Notes under the pieces: generated by a model
What the model was told of the DNA's origin: nothing
Database searches by the model: none
The model's input: the letters and a program-made list of their open reading frames with translations, nothing else
Translations under genes and position numbers: made by a program
From: Natribacillus halophilus
GTDB taxonomy: Bacteria; Bacillota; Bacilli; Bacillales; Marinococcaceae
Direction: 5' to 3'
NCBI RefSeq assembly: GCF_900100185.1
Contig: NZ_FNEN01000013.1
Coordinates: 1 to 64,000, forward strand
DNA length: 64,000 bases
Shown: in pieces, positions 8,551 to 17,773 of the stretch
How positions within the stretch are numbered: position 1 is the first letter of the stretch
How the letters are laid out: each line of letters begins with the position of its first letter

Positions 8551-9981
8551 TCATTGTTCATCAACTTCTACTTCGTGCACAGGCATGCGGTGCATCCCTC
8601 TGGCGGTGACATGCGGTTGGACATAATAGGTTGAGGCTTCCTGGAATTGGTATTCGACTTCGTATATGCCGTCTCCGACGTGCACGCCATCGATCATCGC
8701 ACCTTGTTCATCCTCGTCATGCCAAACTTCAAAAATGACATAGTCGGCATCTTCGACTGGATCGCCTTCCTGGGTGACTTCAGCCTCCAACGTCCATTCG
8801 TCACCGACCGTTGCCTCTGTATCATTCATTACCTCAACTTCGATAGGTTCGGTGTCCATATCTTCCGGCGTACCTTCACCTGTTGTTTCCACATCCGCAC
8901 CCGACATAAGGGTTGCGTGCCCCGTGAACACAAATAAGGCAATATAGATCGGAGCGAGCCAAAAAGGGCGCCTTGTCCCAACGCTATAAATGAAAAAGAC
9001 AAGAATGGTTATCGCTGCACCGGCCATCAGAATGGCGGGAGTGTTCGCGCTCCAGGTGACGGTTTCACTTGAAAGCAAGTCCGTCGCGATCGCTTGGCTC
9101 GCAAATCCTGACACTTCCGTGAACTCCAATGTTTGCGCAACTTCATGGGGTGGTTCCTGTTCAGCCATAATGGACGTGACCAAAAAAACGACGACGAGGA
9201 CCATACTTTCCATTTGCAAAGAGAAGCGAGGCTTGCGCTTGTTGCCATATTTTAAGGGGTCGTTTAGTCGTTTTTTCATGATAAATCCATGGGCGAATCC
9301 ATAAAACACAAGCGGTATGAATAGCAAATGCTTTAGCGATTGCCATTGACCATAGGGAAGGAGCCAGCTGTTTGTGTACTCCGGTGTAATTAACGTAACC
9401 ATTCCAATGCCGCTCACGAAAAGAAGCAGTACCATAGTGAGCGCAAATGGCGTGAACCATTGAAAAAAGCGGAGCCAGCGGTCTTCCCCGATCGAGAAAA
9501 AGCTGGCAATGAACAGGACCCCCGACCAGGATAACGCTGACGTCATATGGATGACATTAAATATATAGCCTTGATCGGACATGGAGGCGGCATGAGAGCT
9601 CCAGCCCGTGGCCAAAATCATTCCGAAGACGGGTAGCAGGAGAAGGAATCGTCCCTTCTCCCGTCCTTTTACCGTGAAGCGTGCCACGAATACAATGATG
9701 AGAAAACATACAAACGCGACGAACCCTTGTCCAATCGTAAATTCGAACAGACTGGAAGCAAGTACAGCGATAAAGGGTTCATCTGACAAATTGGCTGTTT
9801 GTTCCGCGATCAGGGCGATCGGAATAAAGCTGGCAACGATCATCACGATGGCAAGGGCCGACAGGAGAAACTTCGGAATACGTAGTTTCGGTCGCTGCTC
9901 GTTGGGTACGGCCTCGAGAATGTGAATGCCGGTAAAAAGTGCCAGTGTAATGAACAATACCGTATTCGCAATGATGACCAT
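8551..9981 (-). CDS. CopD-type copper membrane protein fused to a FixH/YtkA-like domain
   Basis: This 476-residue protein has about nine membrane helices (residues 1-370, CopD/YcnJ type with several His and Met residues in helices). A C-terminal extracytoplasmic domain (about 385-476) resembles FixH/YtkA proteins and ends with a Met/His-rich stretch (HVTARGMHRMPVHEVEV). B. subtilis YcnJ, by comparison, fuses CopC to CopD; here CopC is a separate gene six bases upstream. The role is probably copper uptake or handling at the membrane. Control is likely by the divergent YcnK-type repressor. Confidence 0.8.
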   Translation of the reverse strand: MVIIANTVLFITLALFTGIHILEAVPNEQRPKLRIPKFLLSALAIVMIVASFIPIALIAEQTANLSDEPFIAVLASSLFEFTIGQGFVAFVCFLIIVFVARFTVKGREKGRFLLLLPVFGMILATGWSSHAASMSDQGYIFNVIHMTSALSWSGVLFIASFFSIGEDRWLRFFQWFTPFALTMVLLLFVSGIGMVTLITPEYTNSWLLPYGQWQSLKHLLFIPLVFYGFAHGFIMKKRLNDPLKYGNKRKPRFSLQMESMVLVVVFLVTSIMAEQEPPHEVAQTLEFTEVSGFASQAIATDLLSSETVTWSANTPAILMAGAAITILVFFIYSVGTRRPFWLAPIYIALFVFTGHATLMSGADVETTGEGTPEDMDTEPIEVEVMNDTEATVGDEWTLEAEVTQEGDPVEDADYVIFEVWHDEDEQGAMIDGVHVGDGIYEVEYQFQEASTYYVQPHVTARGMHRMPVHEVEVDEQ

Positions 9982-9987
9982 GGGTTT

Positions 9988-10572
9988 TTATGCGGCCTTT
10001 CTGCCACGGATGATAAAGAAGATGACAGCTCCGACAATAATCACGCCGATCGCACCGATCATCAAGCCTCCTGCGCCGCCATCATCGCCACCTTCAGCTG
10101 CACCGCCAGCACTTTCTTCTTCTTCAGCGGCTTCATCTGTTGATTCTTCTTCAACCGCTCCTGCTTCTTCAGCACCGTTTTCTTCTTCCGCAGCCTCTTC
10201 TTCCTCAACGGCTTCATCGGCATCTACGCTAAAAGTGAATTCCTCTTCAGTCGTATGTCCGTCCTCCGCGAGCACTGTCATTTCCACTGTATAATCTCCC
10301 GATGTTAGCGTTTCATCAAGGGTAGCAATATAATCGTCTCCCTCAATGGCTTCATCCGCGAGTTCAAGCTCGTTCCCTTCTTCATCGGTCACCATTGCCG
10401 TTGTTGCTGATTCAATGCCTGAATCGAAGAAAACCTTGATTGTCTCAACTGTATCTTCAACTGTTGCACCATCCTCTGGGTCTGAATCCTCAAGATGAGC
10501 GTGTGCGAAAGTCGTGGATACAAATACCAAGGACAAAAGAACCGTAGCTATGAATGTGATAAAATGTTTCAT
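9988..10572 (-). CDS. CopC-type copper-binding protein, membrane anchored
   Basis: This 194-residue protein has a signal peptide whose predicted cleavage would leave HAHLEDSDPEDGA, so that His is the first residue, as in copper-binding CopC proteins. A CopC β-barrel covers about residues 25-118. A Glu/Ala-rich linker (about 119-160) and a C-terminal membrane helix followed by RGRKAA follow. It is the first gene of the operon with the CopD-FixH fusion. Together they correspond to B. subtilis YcnJ split in two. The intergenic region to ycnK carries a probable YcnK operator. Confidence 0.85.
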   Translation of the reverse strand: MKHFITFIATVLLSLVFVSTTFAHAHLEDSDPEDGATVEDTVETIKVFFDSGIESATTAMVTDEEGNELELADEAIEGDDYIATLDETLTSGDYTVEMTVLAEDGHTTEEEFTFSVDADEAVEEEEAAEEENGAEEAGAVEEESTDEAAEEEESAGGAAEGGDDGGAGGLMIGAIGVIIVGAVIFFIIRGRKAA

Positions 10573-10682
10573 TTTTCCCCTCCCAATTTTTTCTTACCAT
10601 GGCTTGGCTAACAGAATATGTTGATATGTGTTAAAAACAGGAAGTCAGTCGATCATCCCCCCCTTTTCCATTAAGACAAGTC

Positions 10683-10700
10683 TAACACATGGGTATGTTA
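10683..10700. promoter_or_regulatory. Candidate YcnK operator upstream of copC and ycnK
   Basis: TAACAC-ATGGGT-ATGTTA, an 18-bp palindrome with one arm mismatch. The same pattern (TAACAT-N6-ATGTTA) recurs at 11427-11444 before the next gene of the locus, which suggests a shared repressor site. Confidence 0.55.
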
Positions 10701-10739
10701 AAAAATCACATCATATAACATTTTCACACAATATTCATC

Positions 10740-10768
10740 TTGTTTGATGGTCAATAAATGCTTACACT
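10740..10768 (+). promoter_or_regulatory. Probable ycnK promoter
   Basis: TTGTTT (10740-10745), 17-bp spacer, TACACT (10763-10768), then an AAAGGGAGTG ribosome site before the start codon. Confidence 0.45.
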
Positions 10769-10795
10769 AGGGAATAGAAAGGGAGTGCTTAATAA

Positions 10796-11365
10796 ATGAT
10801 GCCTTTGCAAAGAAAAGAAGCCATTATGGAGTGGTTGAACAAAGAAAAAACATTAAGAATTGCAACCCTTAGTTATAGGCTCGGTGTTTCGGAAATGACC
10901 GTTTACCGTGATATCAAACCGCTTATGGAAAAAAGAGATATCATTCGCATCACCGGGGGCATAGTACTTCGAGAGAGTGAACCAACGCCCGGCCATTGTG
11001 TCTACTGCATGAAGAAAAATAATAGTATCCATCAGGCACAAATGTTATATGATGATCAAAAGATCGAATATTTTTGCTGCCCCCATTGTGCGCTGCTGCA
11101 TTATCACAATCAAGGTGAAGAAAAAGCTGATCAATTTATTTGTCAAGATTTTTTAAAAGGGACAACGATCAGTGGAAAAAATGCTTTTTATCTTCTGGGA
11201 GCGGACGAGATATTAGGGTGCTGTTCTCCACAGGTTCTAGCCTTTGAAAAAAAGGAGCACGCGATGAAATTTTCAGAAGGATTTGGAGGAAATGTTTTCT
11301 CGTTCCAAGCAGCTGTTCGTGAAATACACAGACAGATGAGTGGTTTTTGTGGATGCTCGGAATAA
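10796..11365 (+). CDS. ycnK: YcnK-like copper-responsive repressor (DeoR HTH + NosL domain)
   Basis: This 189-residue protein has an N-terminal DeoR helix-turn-helix (about 1-55, with LSYRLGVSEMTVYRDIKPL) and a C-terminal NosL-like metal domain with paired cysteines (HCVYCMKK near 63, FCCPHCALLHYH near 85 and FCGCSE at the end). B. subtilis YcnK (190 residues) has this same architecture and represses the copper-uptake gene ycnJ when copper is present. Divergence from copC-copD supports the assignment. ATG at 10796 or 10799 is equally possible. Confidence 0.85.
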   Translation: MMPLQRKEAIMEWLNKEKTLRIATLSYRLGVSEMTVYRDIKPLMEKRDIIRITGGIVLRESEPTPGHCVYCMKKNNSIHQAQMLYDDQKIEYFCCPHCALLHYHNQGEEKADQFICQDFLKGTTISGKNAFYLLGADEILGCCSPQVLAFEKKEHAMKFSEGFGGNVFSFQAAVREIHRQMSGFCGCSE

Positions 11366-11426
11366 TGAAAATCGCCAGCCAAAAACAAATGAATTTTGTG
11401 TGAAGTTGTTATTTAAAGTGATAATC

Positions 11427-11444
11427 TAACATTCCTATATGTTA
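11427..11444. promoter_or_regulatory. Second candidate YcnK operator
   Basis: TAACAT-TCCTAT-ATGTTA has two perfect 6-bp arms with the same spacing as the site at 10683. It lies 44 bp upstream of a small lipoprotein ORF. Confidence 0.55.
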
Positions 11445-11487
11445 TGGTTAAATCAGAAAATCTACTTAATACAAGGGAGACGCGAAA

Positions 11488-11637
11488 GTGCGTAAGAGGT
11501 TATCTGTTATGAAAATGACAACGCTTGGCAGCGGCCTTTTAATTTTACTTGCCGCTTGCGGGAAAGAGGAAGATCAAGCCGAAGGGAATCCCGGCTCTAC
11601 GGAACCTATCGAGGTAGACGTTACAATCCCTGAATAG
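11488..11637 (+). CDS. Short lipoprotein, possibly a truncated FixH-type copper lipoprotein
   Basis: GTG start after AAGGGAGACGCGAAA encodes 49 residues: a lipoprotein signal with lipobox LLAAC, an acidic linker, and the sequence PIEVDVTIPE just before the stop. In copper loci of Bacillaceae, FixH/YtkA-type lipoproteins open in the same way (acidic linker then IEVxVxVP) and continue for about 100 residues. I therefore read this as an N-terminal remnant or a minimal lipoprotein. Its position behind a YcnK-like palindrome fits a copper role. It is followed by a strong terminator. Confidence 0.5.
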   Translation: MRKRLSVMKMTTLGSGLLILLAACGKEEDQAEGNPGSTEPIEVDVTIPE

Positions 11638-11678
11638 GATACGATTGCTTAGCAACAGTAAACAACTTTTCACTTAAC

Positions 11679-11706
11679 ATCGTGCCATTCATTGGCACGA
11701 TTTTTT
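11679..11706 (+). terminator. Terminator of the copper locus
   Basis: ATCGTGCC and GGCACGAT pair around ATTCATT and are followed by TTTTTT. Confidence 0.85.
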
Positions 11707-11708
11707 AC

Positions 11709-11908
11709 TTCGGACACGACACATTTGTGTAGAAGTTCGGTGAAAGTGTCCGAATTGGGTTGTGTCTGTTGCCATTGCATAGCTGGCCCGCCACCAAGAA
11801 GAGAGACGATTTTTACGGACAATTTTTGCCGATCGCGCCATCTTTTGTCCGAATGAATGCTCGATTCGGACAATTTTTGCTGGTCTCCAGTAGATTTGTC
11901 CGAATGGA
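11709..11908. repeat. Three consecutive CGGACA/TGTCCG hairpin units
   Basis: Three units each begin with (T/A)CGGACA and end with TGTCCGAA: about 11711-11753, 11816-11854 and 11877-11906. The last two share GGACAATTTTTGC and are 61 bp apart. Each unit can fold into a long imperfect hairpin. The rest of the gene-free stretch up to 12300 is AT-rich DNA in which I see no other gene apart from the short frame at 12236. Confidence 0.6.
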
Positions 11909-12235
11909 CGTCTTGCGAACCGTTTAGAAGGTTGTTCGAGGTCATCATTTGGTTGTTTTGCTCCGGGCCGGGACAGGTAAAATCCCGAGTCGTATGAGCT
12001 TGACTTGATTATCAGAATTTAACTTTAAGAGAACAAACTTATGCCTAATAAGAAAACCTTAGTCTTAGCTCGCAGATCTTAAATAGAGTTTATAATTCTA
12101 ATGAACTAAACGAAAGGTTTGCATAAATGCAATAATTTCCTATTTTTATAAATAATGAAATAATGTAATATATATGTAACATTCCAGATTCATGCAGCAG
12201 TGATAATCTGAAGAGATATTGGGGGTGAAACTCGT

Positions 12236-12295
12236 TTGCAGTCGTCGCTTTTGCTAGATAGAGATATACATACAGGCATAAGAAGGGGACCCTGA
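12236..12295 (+). CDS. Possible leader peptide before the subtilisin gene
   Basis: A TTG eight bases after GGGGGTGA opens a 19-codon frame (MQSSLLLDRDIHTGIRRGP) that stops five bases before the proposed TTG of the protease gene. The ribosome site is better than that of the protease, so translational coupling is possible. There is no sequence family to support it. Confidence 0.25.
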   Translation: MQSSLLLDRDIHTGIRRGP

Positions 12296-12299
12296 ATTT

Positions 12300-15200
12300 T
12301 TGAAAGAGGAGGGGAAACCCATCGGTAAGAAAAAAGTGTACAAACAACAGATGGCCGTAGCCATGTGTGCCGCGTTGGTGTTTTCGCCGTATTCAAGCAG
12401 TATTATCGAGGCGAATCAAGCGTCTGCCCAGGATTCGCCGGAAGTATCCTCGATGCAGGAAGAAACGGCGGAAACCGCTGAAGAGAAGGTTGATAATGAC
12501 GTCGTGTCCGCCTTTGAAGATGATGAATATGTAGACGTACTGATCGAAATGTCCGAACAAGTCGATACCGCAGAAGCGGCTGAACAGGGCGTGCAGTCGA
12601 TGGCAGATTCAGAATCAGCCTACCAGCAAAAGATGGCCGCGCGTTACGGGGTCTTTAATGAGCTGAGAAGTACAGCTGAACAGACCCAGGCCGCGACATT
12701 GGATGTCCTGGAAGCTGCCCAGGATGAAGGGGACGTGCAAGACTTCCAAAGCTATTACATTATGAATGTCGTTTATGCGGAAGTCAATGAGGAAGTGCTC
12801 GAGGAACTGGCCTATCGTCCGGAAATCGAGCGTATCAAGATCGATGAATTCATTGAGCGCGAGTTACCGGACCCATCCGATGTGACGATTGATGCGGAAG
12901 AAGGTGCGGAATGGAACATTGATCGCGTCAATGCGCCGGATGTCTGGGAAGAACTTGGCATTGAAGGGGACGGTGTTACCGTCGGCGTCATTGATAGCGG
13001 CGCTCATTGGGAGCACGAAGCATTGCAGGAACAATGGCGCGGATTTGATCCAGATGATCCTGACAACCCAGATCCGTATGGCAACTGGTTTGATGCTGTC
13101 GATGGCGAGGATATGCCTTATGATCTGGACATCCAGCCCCACGGCACCCATGTATTAGGGACCCTCGTGGGTCAGGACCCAGATGAAGAGAACCTCATTG
13201 GTGTCGCTCCGGAAGCAGAGTGGATTGCCGCGCGTGCATTTACGATTCTCGGCGGTTCGGAATCGGACTTGCTCGCCTCAGGTGAGTACATGTTGGCACC
13301 TGAAGATGATCCGAGCCTGGCGCCGGATATCGTAAACAACTCATGGGGAGGCGCACCTGGTGTCGATGAATGGTATCGGCCGATGGTTGAAGCGTGGCGC
13401 GATGCTGGACAAGTCCCGGTCTTCTCCGCGGGCAATGAAGGCCCCGGTGAAGAAACGGTGACACCACCGGCCAACTATCCGGAGAGTTATACTGTTGCTG
13501 CAGTGGACGATGAAGATCAAGTCGCTGATTTCTCCAGTCGTGGCCCTTCGCAATACGACGATGATCTAAAGCCGAATGTTTCCGCCCCGGGCGAGAATAT
13601 TCGCTCAGCGGTTCCGGGCGGTTATGAGGACACCTGGAGCGGTACTTCGATGGCGGCACCGCATGTGGCCGGAACAGCAGCCTTACTGTTATCGACGGAC
13701 CTCGGCTTGTCGGTGGATGATGTGGAGGATATTATGAACGACACGGCTGAGCCATTAACCGATGATGAGCATACGGACGTGCCGAATGATGCTTATGGAC
13801 TCGGTATGGTCGATGCCTATGAAGCGGTGGCTTCCATTGCCGGAGATATGGGTGAAGTGGAAGGTGAGGTGTTGCAGGAAGGCACGGACACTGACTCGCC
13901 CGCGATTGACCATGAACCGATTGAAGAAGTGTTCGCCGGTGATGAAGTGTCGATAACAGCCACCATTGAAGATGACGTGTCTGTTGTTGATGCAGATTTG
14001 TGGATCACGAATGAGGACTTCGATCACTATGTCGTGGCTCCAATGGAGCTGGTATCCGGGGATCATGAAGAAGGTGAATATGAAGGGGCTGTGCCTCCGG
14101 AATATGTAGAAGATCCCAGTTTTGACTATTTTATTCAAGCGACAGATTACGGCGGCAATATTACGCAAACGGATGAGTACACCGTTGATGTAGAGTTTGG
14201 GGTAGTTCCGAATGAATATGAAGAGGATTTCAGTTCCGAACCCATTGGCTGGACGTTTGCTGGAGACTGGGAATGGGGCGGGCCTGAAGTCGGGCCGGAC
14301 CCTGTTATCGGAGACCATCTCGTTGGTACGAATTTGGAAGGAAGCTATGGAGATGATGAAAATACGCTCATGTTCCCTCCTCTTGACTTACGCGATGCAG
14401 GTGATGAAGCATCCCTGCGCATGAATCATTGGCACGATTTCGAGCAAGGGGATATCGGTGAGGTCCTGATCAGTTCTGACTATGGTGAGAACTGGGCGTC
14501 TGTTCAGGAAGTAACTGGAACAACGGATGAGTGGGAATCCCTTTATGTTGATGTAGAGGATTATACCAATGAAGATACGCCTATTCTTGTTTCTTTTGCC
14601 TTGGATGGAGAGGGTAATCAGGCTGATGGTTGGTATGTAGATAATGTTCATCTCGTAGGAGAAGATGATGTCGCTCCGGCAGACCCGGAAAATCTTGAGG
14701 CAGAGACATCCGTAGCAGGTGTGCACTTGTCGTGGGATGCGCCTGAAGATGAAGATCTTGATCTTGCGGGCTACGATGTTTATCGTTCACAAACAGAAGG
14801 TGGCGATTATGAGCATATCGATAGCACTGAATCACCCGGCTATCAGGATATGGATGTTGAAGTTGATGAAGAATACTTCTACGTTGTATCCGCTTACGAT
14901 TACAGTGGTAATGAAAGTGATGTGTCCAATGAAGTGTCTGTGATTGCTCCCGAAGTGGATGCCATTTATTACAGTGATTTTGATGCTGACGATGGTGGAT
15001 TCACCGTAGGCGGCGACCCGGATGGATCATTTGCATGGGGCGAACCGACGTCAGGTCCCAATGAAGCCTTCGTTGGTACGAATCTATGGGCAACTGACCT
15101 TGCCGAGGACTTTAGCGCCAATGAACAAACTTATATCGAAAGTCCGGAACTTGACTTAACAGATGTCTCCGATGCCGAGTTGCATTATGCCCTCTGGTAC

Positions 15201-17756
15201 GAGTTAAATACTGACTGGTCTTACGGGTATGTGGAAGTCACCACGGATGGCGGAGATACTTGGGAAGAAATTGCAGAGTACACGGGGGATGAGGATCCGC
15301 AATGGAATGAAGAAGAATTGTCATTGAGCGAATACACAGGCGAAACGATTCAAGTTCGCTTTTTCCTCGATGGCTCTGCTGTACCTCGTGCCGGATTGTA
15401 TGTAGATGATGTCCTGGTTGTGGGTACGTCGGATGACGTTGAGCATTCGGTCACAAATGATCCGGTCGAAATCCCCAAAGATGAGATTGAGCGAGACGCT
15501 GATCTTGAACAAGAGCTGGAAGAAGAGCGAACAACGGATATTGACATGTCCACTCTTCAAGCAGAGGAGAGTTACGAGTATGAAACAGTCGAAGCAGCAG
15601 ATGTGGTGGCAGAAGATACAGGATTGCCGGTAGACGGAACTGTGACGGTCTTGGAAACGGACCGTACGACGAATACCGATCCGGTCACCGGTGAATATAA
15701 CCTCATGCATCCGGCCAGTGAAGACGGAGAAACATTCACACTGGAAGCAGATGCTTATGGGTTTTATCCGGAAACCCAGGAAGTGACGATTGAAGAAGAC
15801 GAAACGAGCGAAGCCAACTTTATGTTGGAGGAAATGCCGAGCGGTGAGATCGAAGGTACCGTTGTCAACGAGCGCAACGATGAACCGATCGAAGATGCCT
15901 CGGTCCGCGTGATGGAAGATCCGCAATTGGATGAAGCTATCAGCGATGAAAACGGTGAATTCCTCCTTGAAGATGTATTGGAAGGCGAGTACACCCTGAT
16001 GGTGTCAGCGCCGGAATATCACGGTCAAGAAGTCACCGAAGTTGAGGTTGAAGGCGACGAGGTGACTGATCTCACCATTGAACTGAGTCCGTTCATCGGC
16101 TATGAAGATGAAATTGCTTATGACACGGGAGACCCTGAAAATGCTGTCGTTCTCAATGAAGCCGGAGATGGAATGGCCGTGCAATTCACACCGGAAGATA
16201 CGGCCGTTGTGAATGGTGTCAATATGTATATCTGGGATGAAGAATTCCCGGTACCGGGTGGGGATGTCACCGCCATCGCAGTGTATGATACCGATGAAGA
16301 TGGGAACCCGACCGAGCAGGTGGTTGAGCCATTTGAAGTGGAAGTGGAACGTGACGGATGGAACTATATCGATCTCTCTGATCACGGTTTCGTCACGGAC
16401 GACGACTTCTACATCACGACGGTTCAACCGTATACAGGTGATGAATCCCCGGCTGTTGGCACCGATGAATCCCAGGATGAGAATGCCGAGCGCTCTTACT
16501 TGTATGTCGATGGTTCTTTCCAGCAAGAAACAGGCTATGGGAACTTCATGATGCGCGCCGATGTTTCCTATGCGTTGGAAGAACCGGTCATTGAAGAACC
16601 GGAAGATGAAACCCATACCAGTGAAGATTCCATTGAAGTCTCCGGTACGATCAATGCCGACAGTGAGATTATTTTGTACAACAATGATGAAGAAGTTGCA
16701 CGTACGGAAGCCGAAGATGAAGCATTTGACGCAGAAGTTCCGCTCTCGGATGGCGAGAATGTCATTGAAGCGAGAGCCGAGGTGGAAGACGGCCTATCCG
16801 ATCCGTCTGCACCGGTCACGGTGATCCAGGACACGGATACTCCCGACTTGACGATTGAAGCGCCGGAAGATGGCACCTATACCAATCGTGACGCGATTAC
16901 GGTTGAAGGTGATGCGCAAGATGAACATCTCGATCAGGTGACGGTCAATGGCGAAGAAGCAGGCGTCGATGAAGATGGCACTTTCAGTCACCGGATGTTG
17001 GTGGATGAAGGCGAGAACGAGATTATCGTTGAAGCCGAAGACTTGGCCGGCAACAGCACGGTTGAGACAATCACTGTCCATGCGCAATTCGAAGCAGCGG
17101 ACATAGAAAGCGTTCTGCCGGATGAAGATGTCTACCTGAATGCTGGAGAATCGGTGGCCATCGAGTTTGAAAGTGATCCGGGCTTGGACGCGACATTCAC
17201 CGTCCACATGCCGCTTACGAATGCAACGGATAATGTGATTAAATTGCCGATGACGGAAGAGGACGACGGTCACTATGTTGGCCATTGGACCGCAATTTCA
17301 GGCCTGGTTGCTGAAGGTGCGGTGATCGAAGTGAACGCCTCCGACGAGTACGGCAATGAAGCAAGCGCGTATGCGGAGGGAGAATTGTATATCAACACTG
17401 AAGACGACCCGGAAGACCCAGGTGATCCTGGAGAACCCGGTGAGCCTACAGCCCAGTTTGAATCTCCGGAAATTGCCGCCTTAGGTCAAGCGGTTCCCTT
17501 TGATGCTTCCCAATCCGAAGCGGATGGCGAAATCGTTGAATATGCCTGGAACTTTGGCGACGGTCAAACGGCTGAAGGAGAACAGGTTGAGCACGAATTT
17601 GTCAGGCCCGGTAATCGAGAGGTTACACTTACCATTACCGACGAGCATGGCGACACAGATACGATGTCAGAACGGGTGCATGTACGACCGGGGAACGCGA
17701 TGCCGGGACCCCCGGGAATGCCGGGTCCCCCAGGCCTGGGGATAGGAGGATCTTAA
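12300..17756 (+). CDS. Giant modular secreted subtilisin (bacillopeptidase F-like)
   Basis: This 1818-residue secreted serine protease has a signal peptide (about 12-45) and a propeptide to about 200. The S8 catalytic domain carries Asp232 (VGVIDSGAH), His281 (PHGTHV), oxyanion Asn in NNSWGG and Ser450 (SGTSMAAPHVAG). Downstream are two MAM/immune-inhibitor-A-like domains (about 640-785 and 890-1045) around a fibronectin III domain (790-880). Two carboxypeptidase-regulatory-like domains (1100-1270), a β-sandwich (1275-1420), Ig-like repeats (1425-1620), a PKD domain (1720-1800) and a short collagen-like GPPG tail complete it. It is extremely acidic. The start is unsure: TTG 12300 has a weak site, while the best site (GAGGAGGGG at 12305) is 8 bases before an ATC codon. 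Confidence 0.85.
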   Translation: MKEEGKPIGKKKVYKQQMAVAMCAALVFSPYSSSIIEANQASAQDSPEVSSMQEETAETAEEKVDNDVVSAFEDDEYVDVLIEMSEQVDTAEAAEQGVQSMADSESAYQQKMAARYGVFNELRSTAEQTQAATLDVLEAAQDEGDVQDFQSYYIMNVVYAEVNEEVLEELAYRPEIERIKIDEFIERELPDPSDVTIDAEEGAEWNIDRVNAPDVWEELGIEGDGVTVGVIDSGAHWEHEALQEQWRGFDPDDPDNPDPYGNWFDAVDGEDMPYDLDIQPHGTHVLGTLVGQDPDEENLIGVAPEAEWIAARAFTILGGSESDLLASGEYMLAPEDDPSLAPDIVNNSWGGAPGVDEWYRPMVEAWRDAGQVPVFSAGNEGPGEETVTPPANYPESYTVAAVDDEDQVADFSSRGPSQYDDDLKPNVSAPGENIRSAVPGGYEDTWSGTSMAAPHVAGTAALLLSTDLGLSVDDVEDIMNDTAEPLTDDEHTDVPNDAYGLGMVDAYEAVASIAGDMGEVEGEVLQEGTDTDSPAIDHEPIEEVFAGDEVSITATIEDDVSVVDADLWITNEDFDHYVVAPMELVSGDHEEGEYEGAVPPEYVEDPSFDYFIQATDYGGNITQTDEYTVDVEFGVVPNEYEEDFSSEPIGWTFAGDWEWGGPEVGPDPVIGDHLVGTNLEGSYGDDENTLMFPPLDLRDAGDEASLRMNHWHDFEQGDIGEVLISSDYGENWASVQEVTGTTDEWESLYVDVEDYTNEDTPILVSFALDGEGNQADGWYVDNVHLVGEDDVAPADPENLEAETSVAGVHLSWDAPEDEDLDLAGYDVYRSQTEGGDYEHIDSTESPGYQDMDVEVDEEYFYVVSAYDYSGNESDVSNEVSVIAPEVDAIYYSDFDADDGGFTVGGDPDGSFAWGEPTSGPNEAFVGTNLWATDLAEDFSANEQTYIESPELDLTDVSDAELHYALWYELNTDWSYGYVEVTTDGGDTWEEIAEYTGDEDPQWNEEELSLSEYTGETIQVRFFLDGSAVPRAGLYVDDVLVVGTSDDVEHSVTNDPVEIPKDEIERDADLEQELEEERTTDIDMSTLQAEESYEYETVEAADVVAEDTGLPVDGTVTVLETDRTTNTDPVTGEYNLMHPASEDGETFTLEADAYGFYPETQEVTIEEDETSEANFMLEEMPSGEIEGTVVNERNDEPIEDASVRVMEDPQLDEAISDENGEFLLEDVLEGEYTLMVSAPEYHGQEVTEVEVEGDEVTDLTIELSPFIGYEDEIAYDTGDPENAVVLNEAGDGMAVQFTPEDTAVVNGVNMYIWDEEFPVPGGDVTAIAVYDTDEDGNPTEQVVEPFEVEVERDGWNYIDLSDHGFVTDDDFYITTVQPYTGDESPAVGTDESQDENAERSYLYVDGSFQQETGYGNFMMRADVSYALEEPVIEEPEDETHTSEDSIEVSGTINADSEIILYNNDEEVARTEAEDEAFDAEVPLSDGENVIEARAEVEDGLSDPSAPVTVIQDTDTPDLTIEAPEDGTYTNRDAITVEGDAQDEHLDQVTVNGEEAGVDEDGTFSHRMLVDEGENEIIVEAEDLAGNSTVETITVHAQFEAADIESVLPDEDVYLNAGESVAIEFESDPGLDATFTVHMPLTNATDNVIKLPMTEEDDGHYVGHWTAISGLVAEGAVIEVNASDEYGNEASAYAEGELYINTEDDPEDPGDPGEPGEPTAQFESPEIAALGQAVPFDASQSEADGEIVEYAWNFGDGQTAEGEQVEHEFVRPGNREVTLTITDEHGDTDTMSERVHVRPGNAMPGPPGMPGPPGLGIGGS

Positions 17757-17773
17757 CGGTCAAGCAGTAAAGC

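Noticed and set aside
9608-9925. 105-codon plus-strand frame within copD
   Set aside because: Antisense to membrane-helix codons of a supported gene; no family or ribosome site.
13755-14318. 187-codon minus-strand frame inside the protease gene
   Set aside because: Antisense shadow; hydrophobic residues reflect reverse-read acidic codons.
12864-17285. Several long antisense frames opposite the subtilisin gene, some over 180 codons
   Set aside because: They follow from the GAT/GAA-rich codon use of the acidic protein and show low-complexity antisense products without ribosome sites or family motifs.
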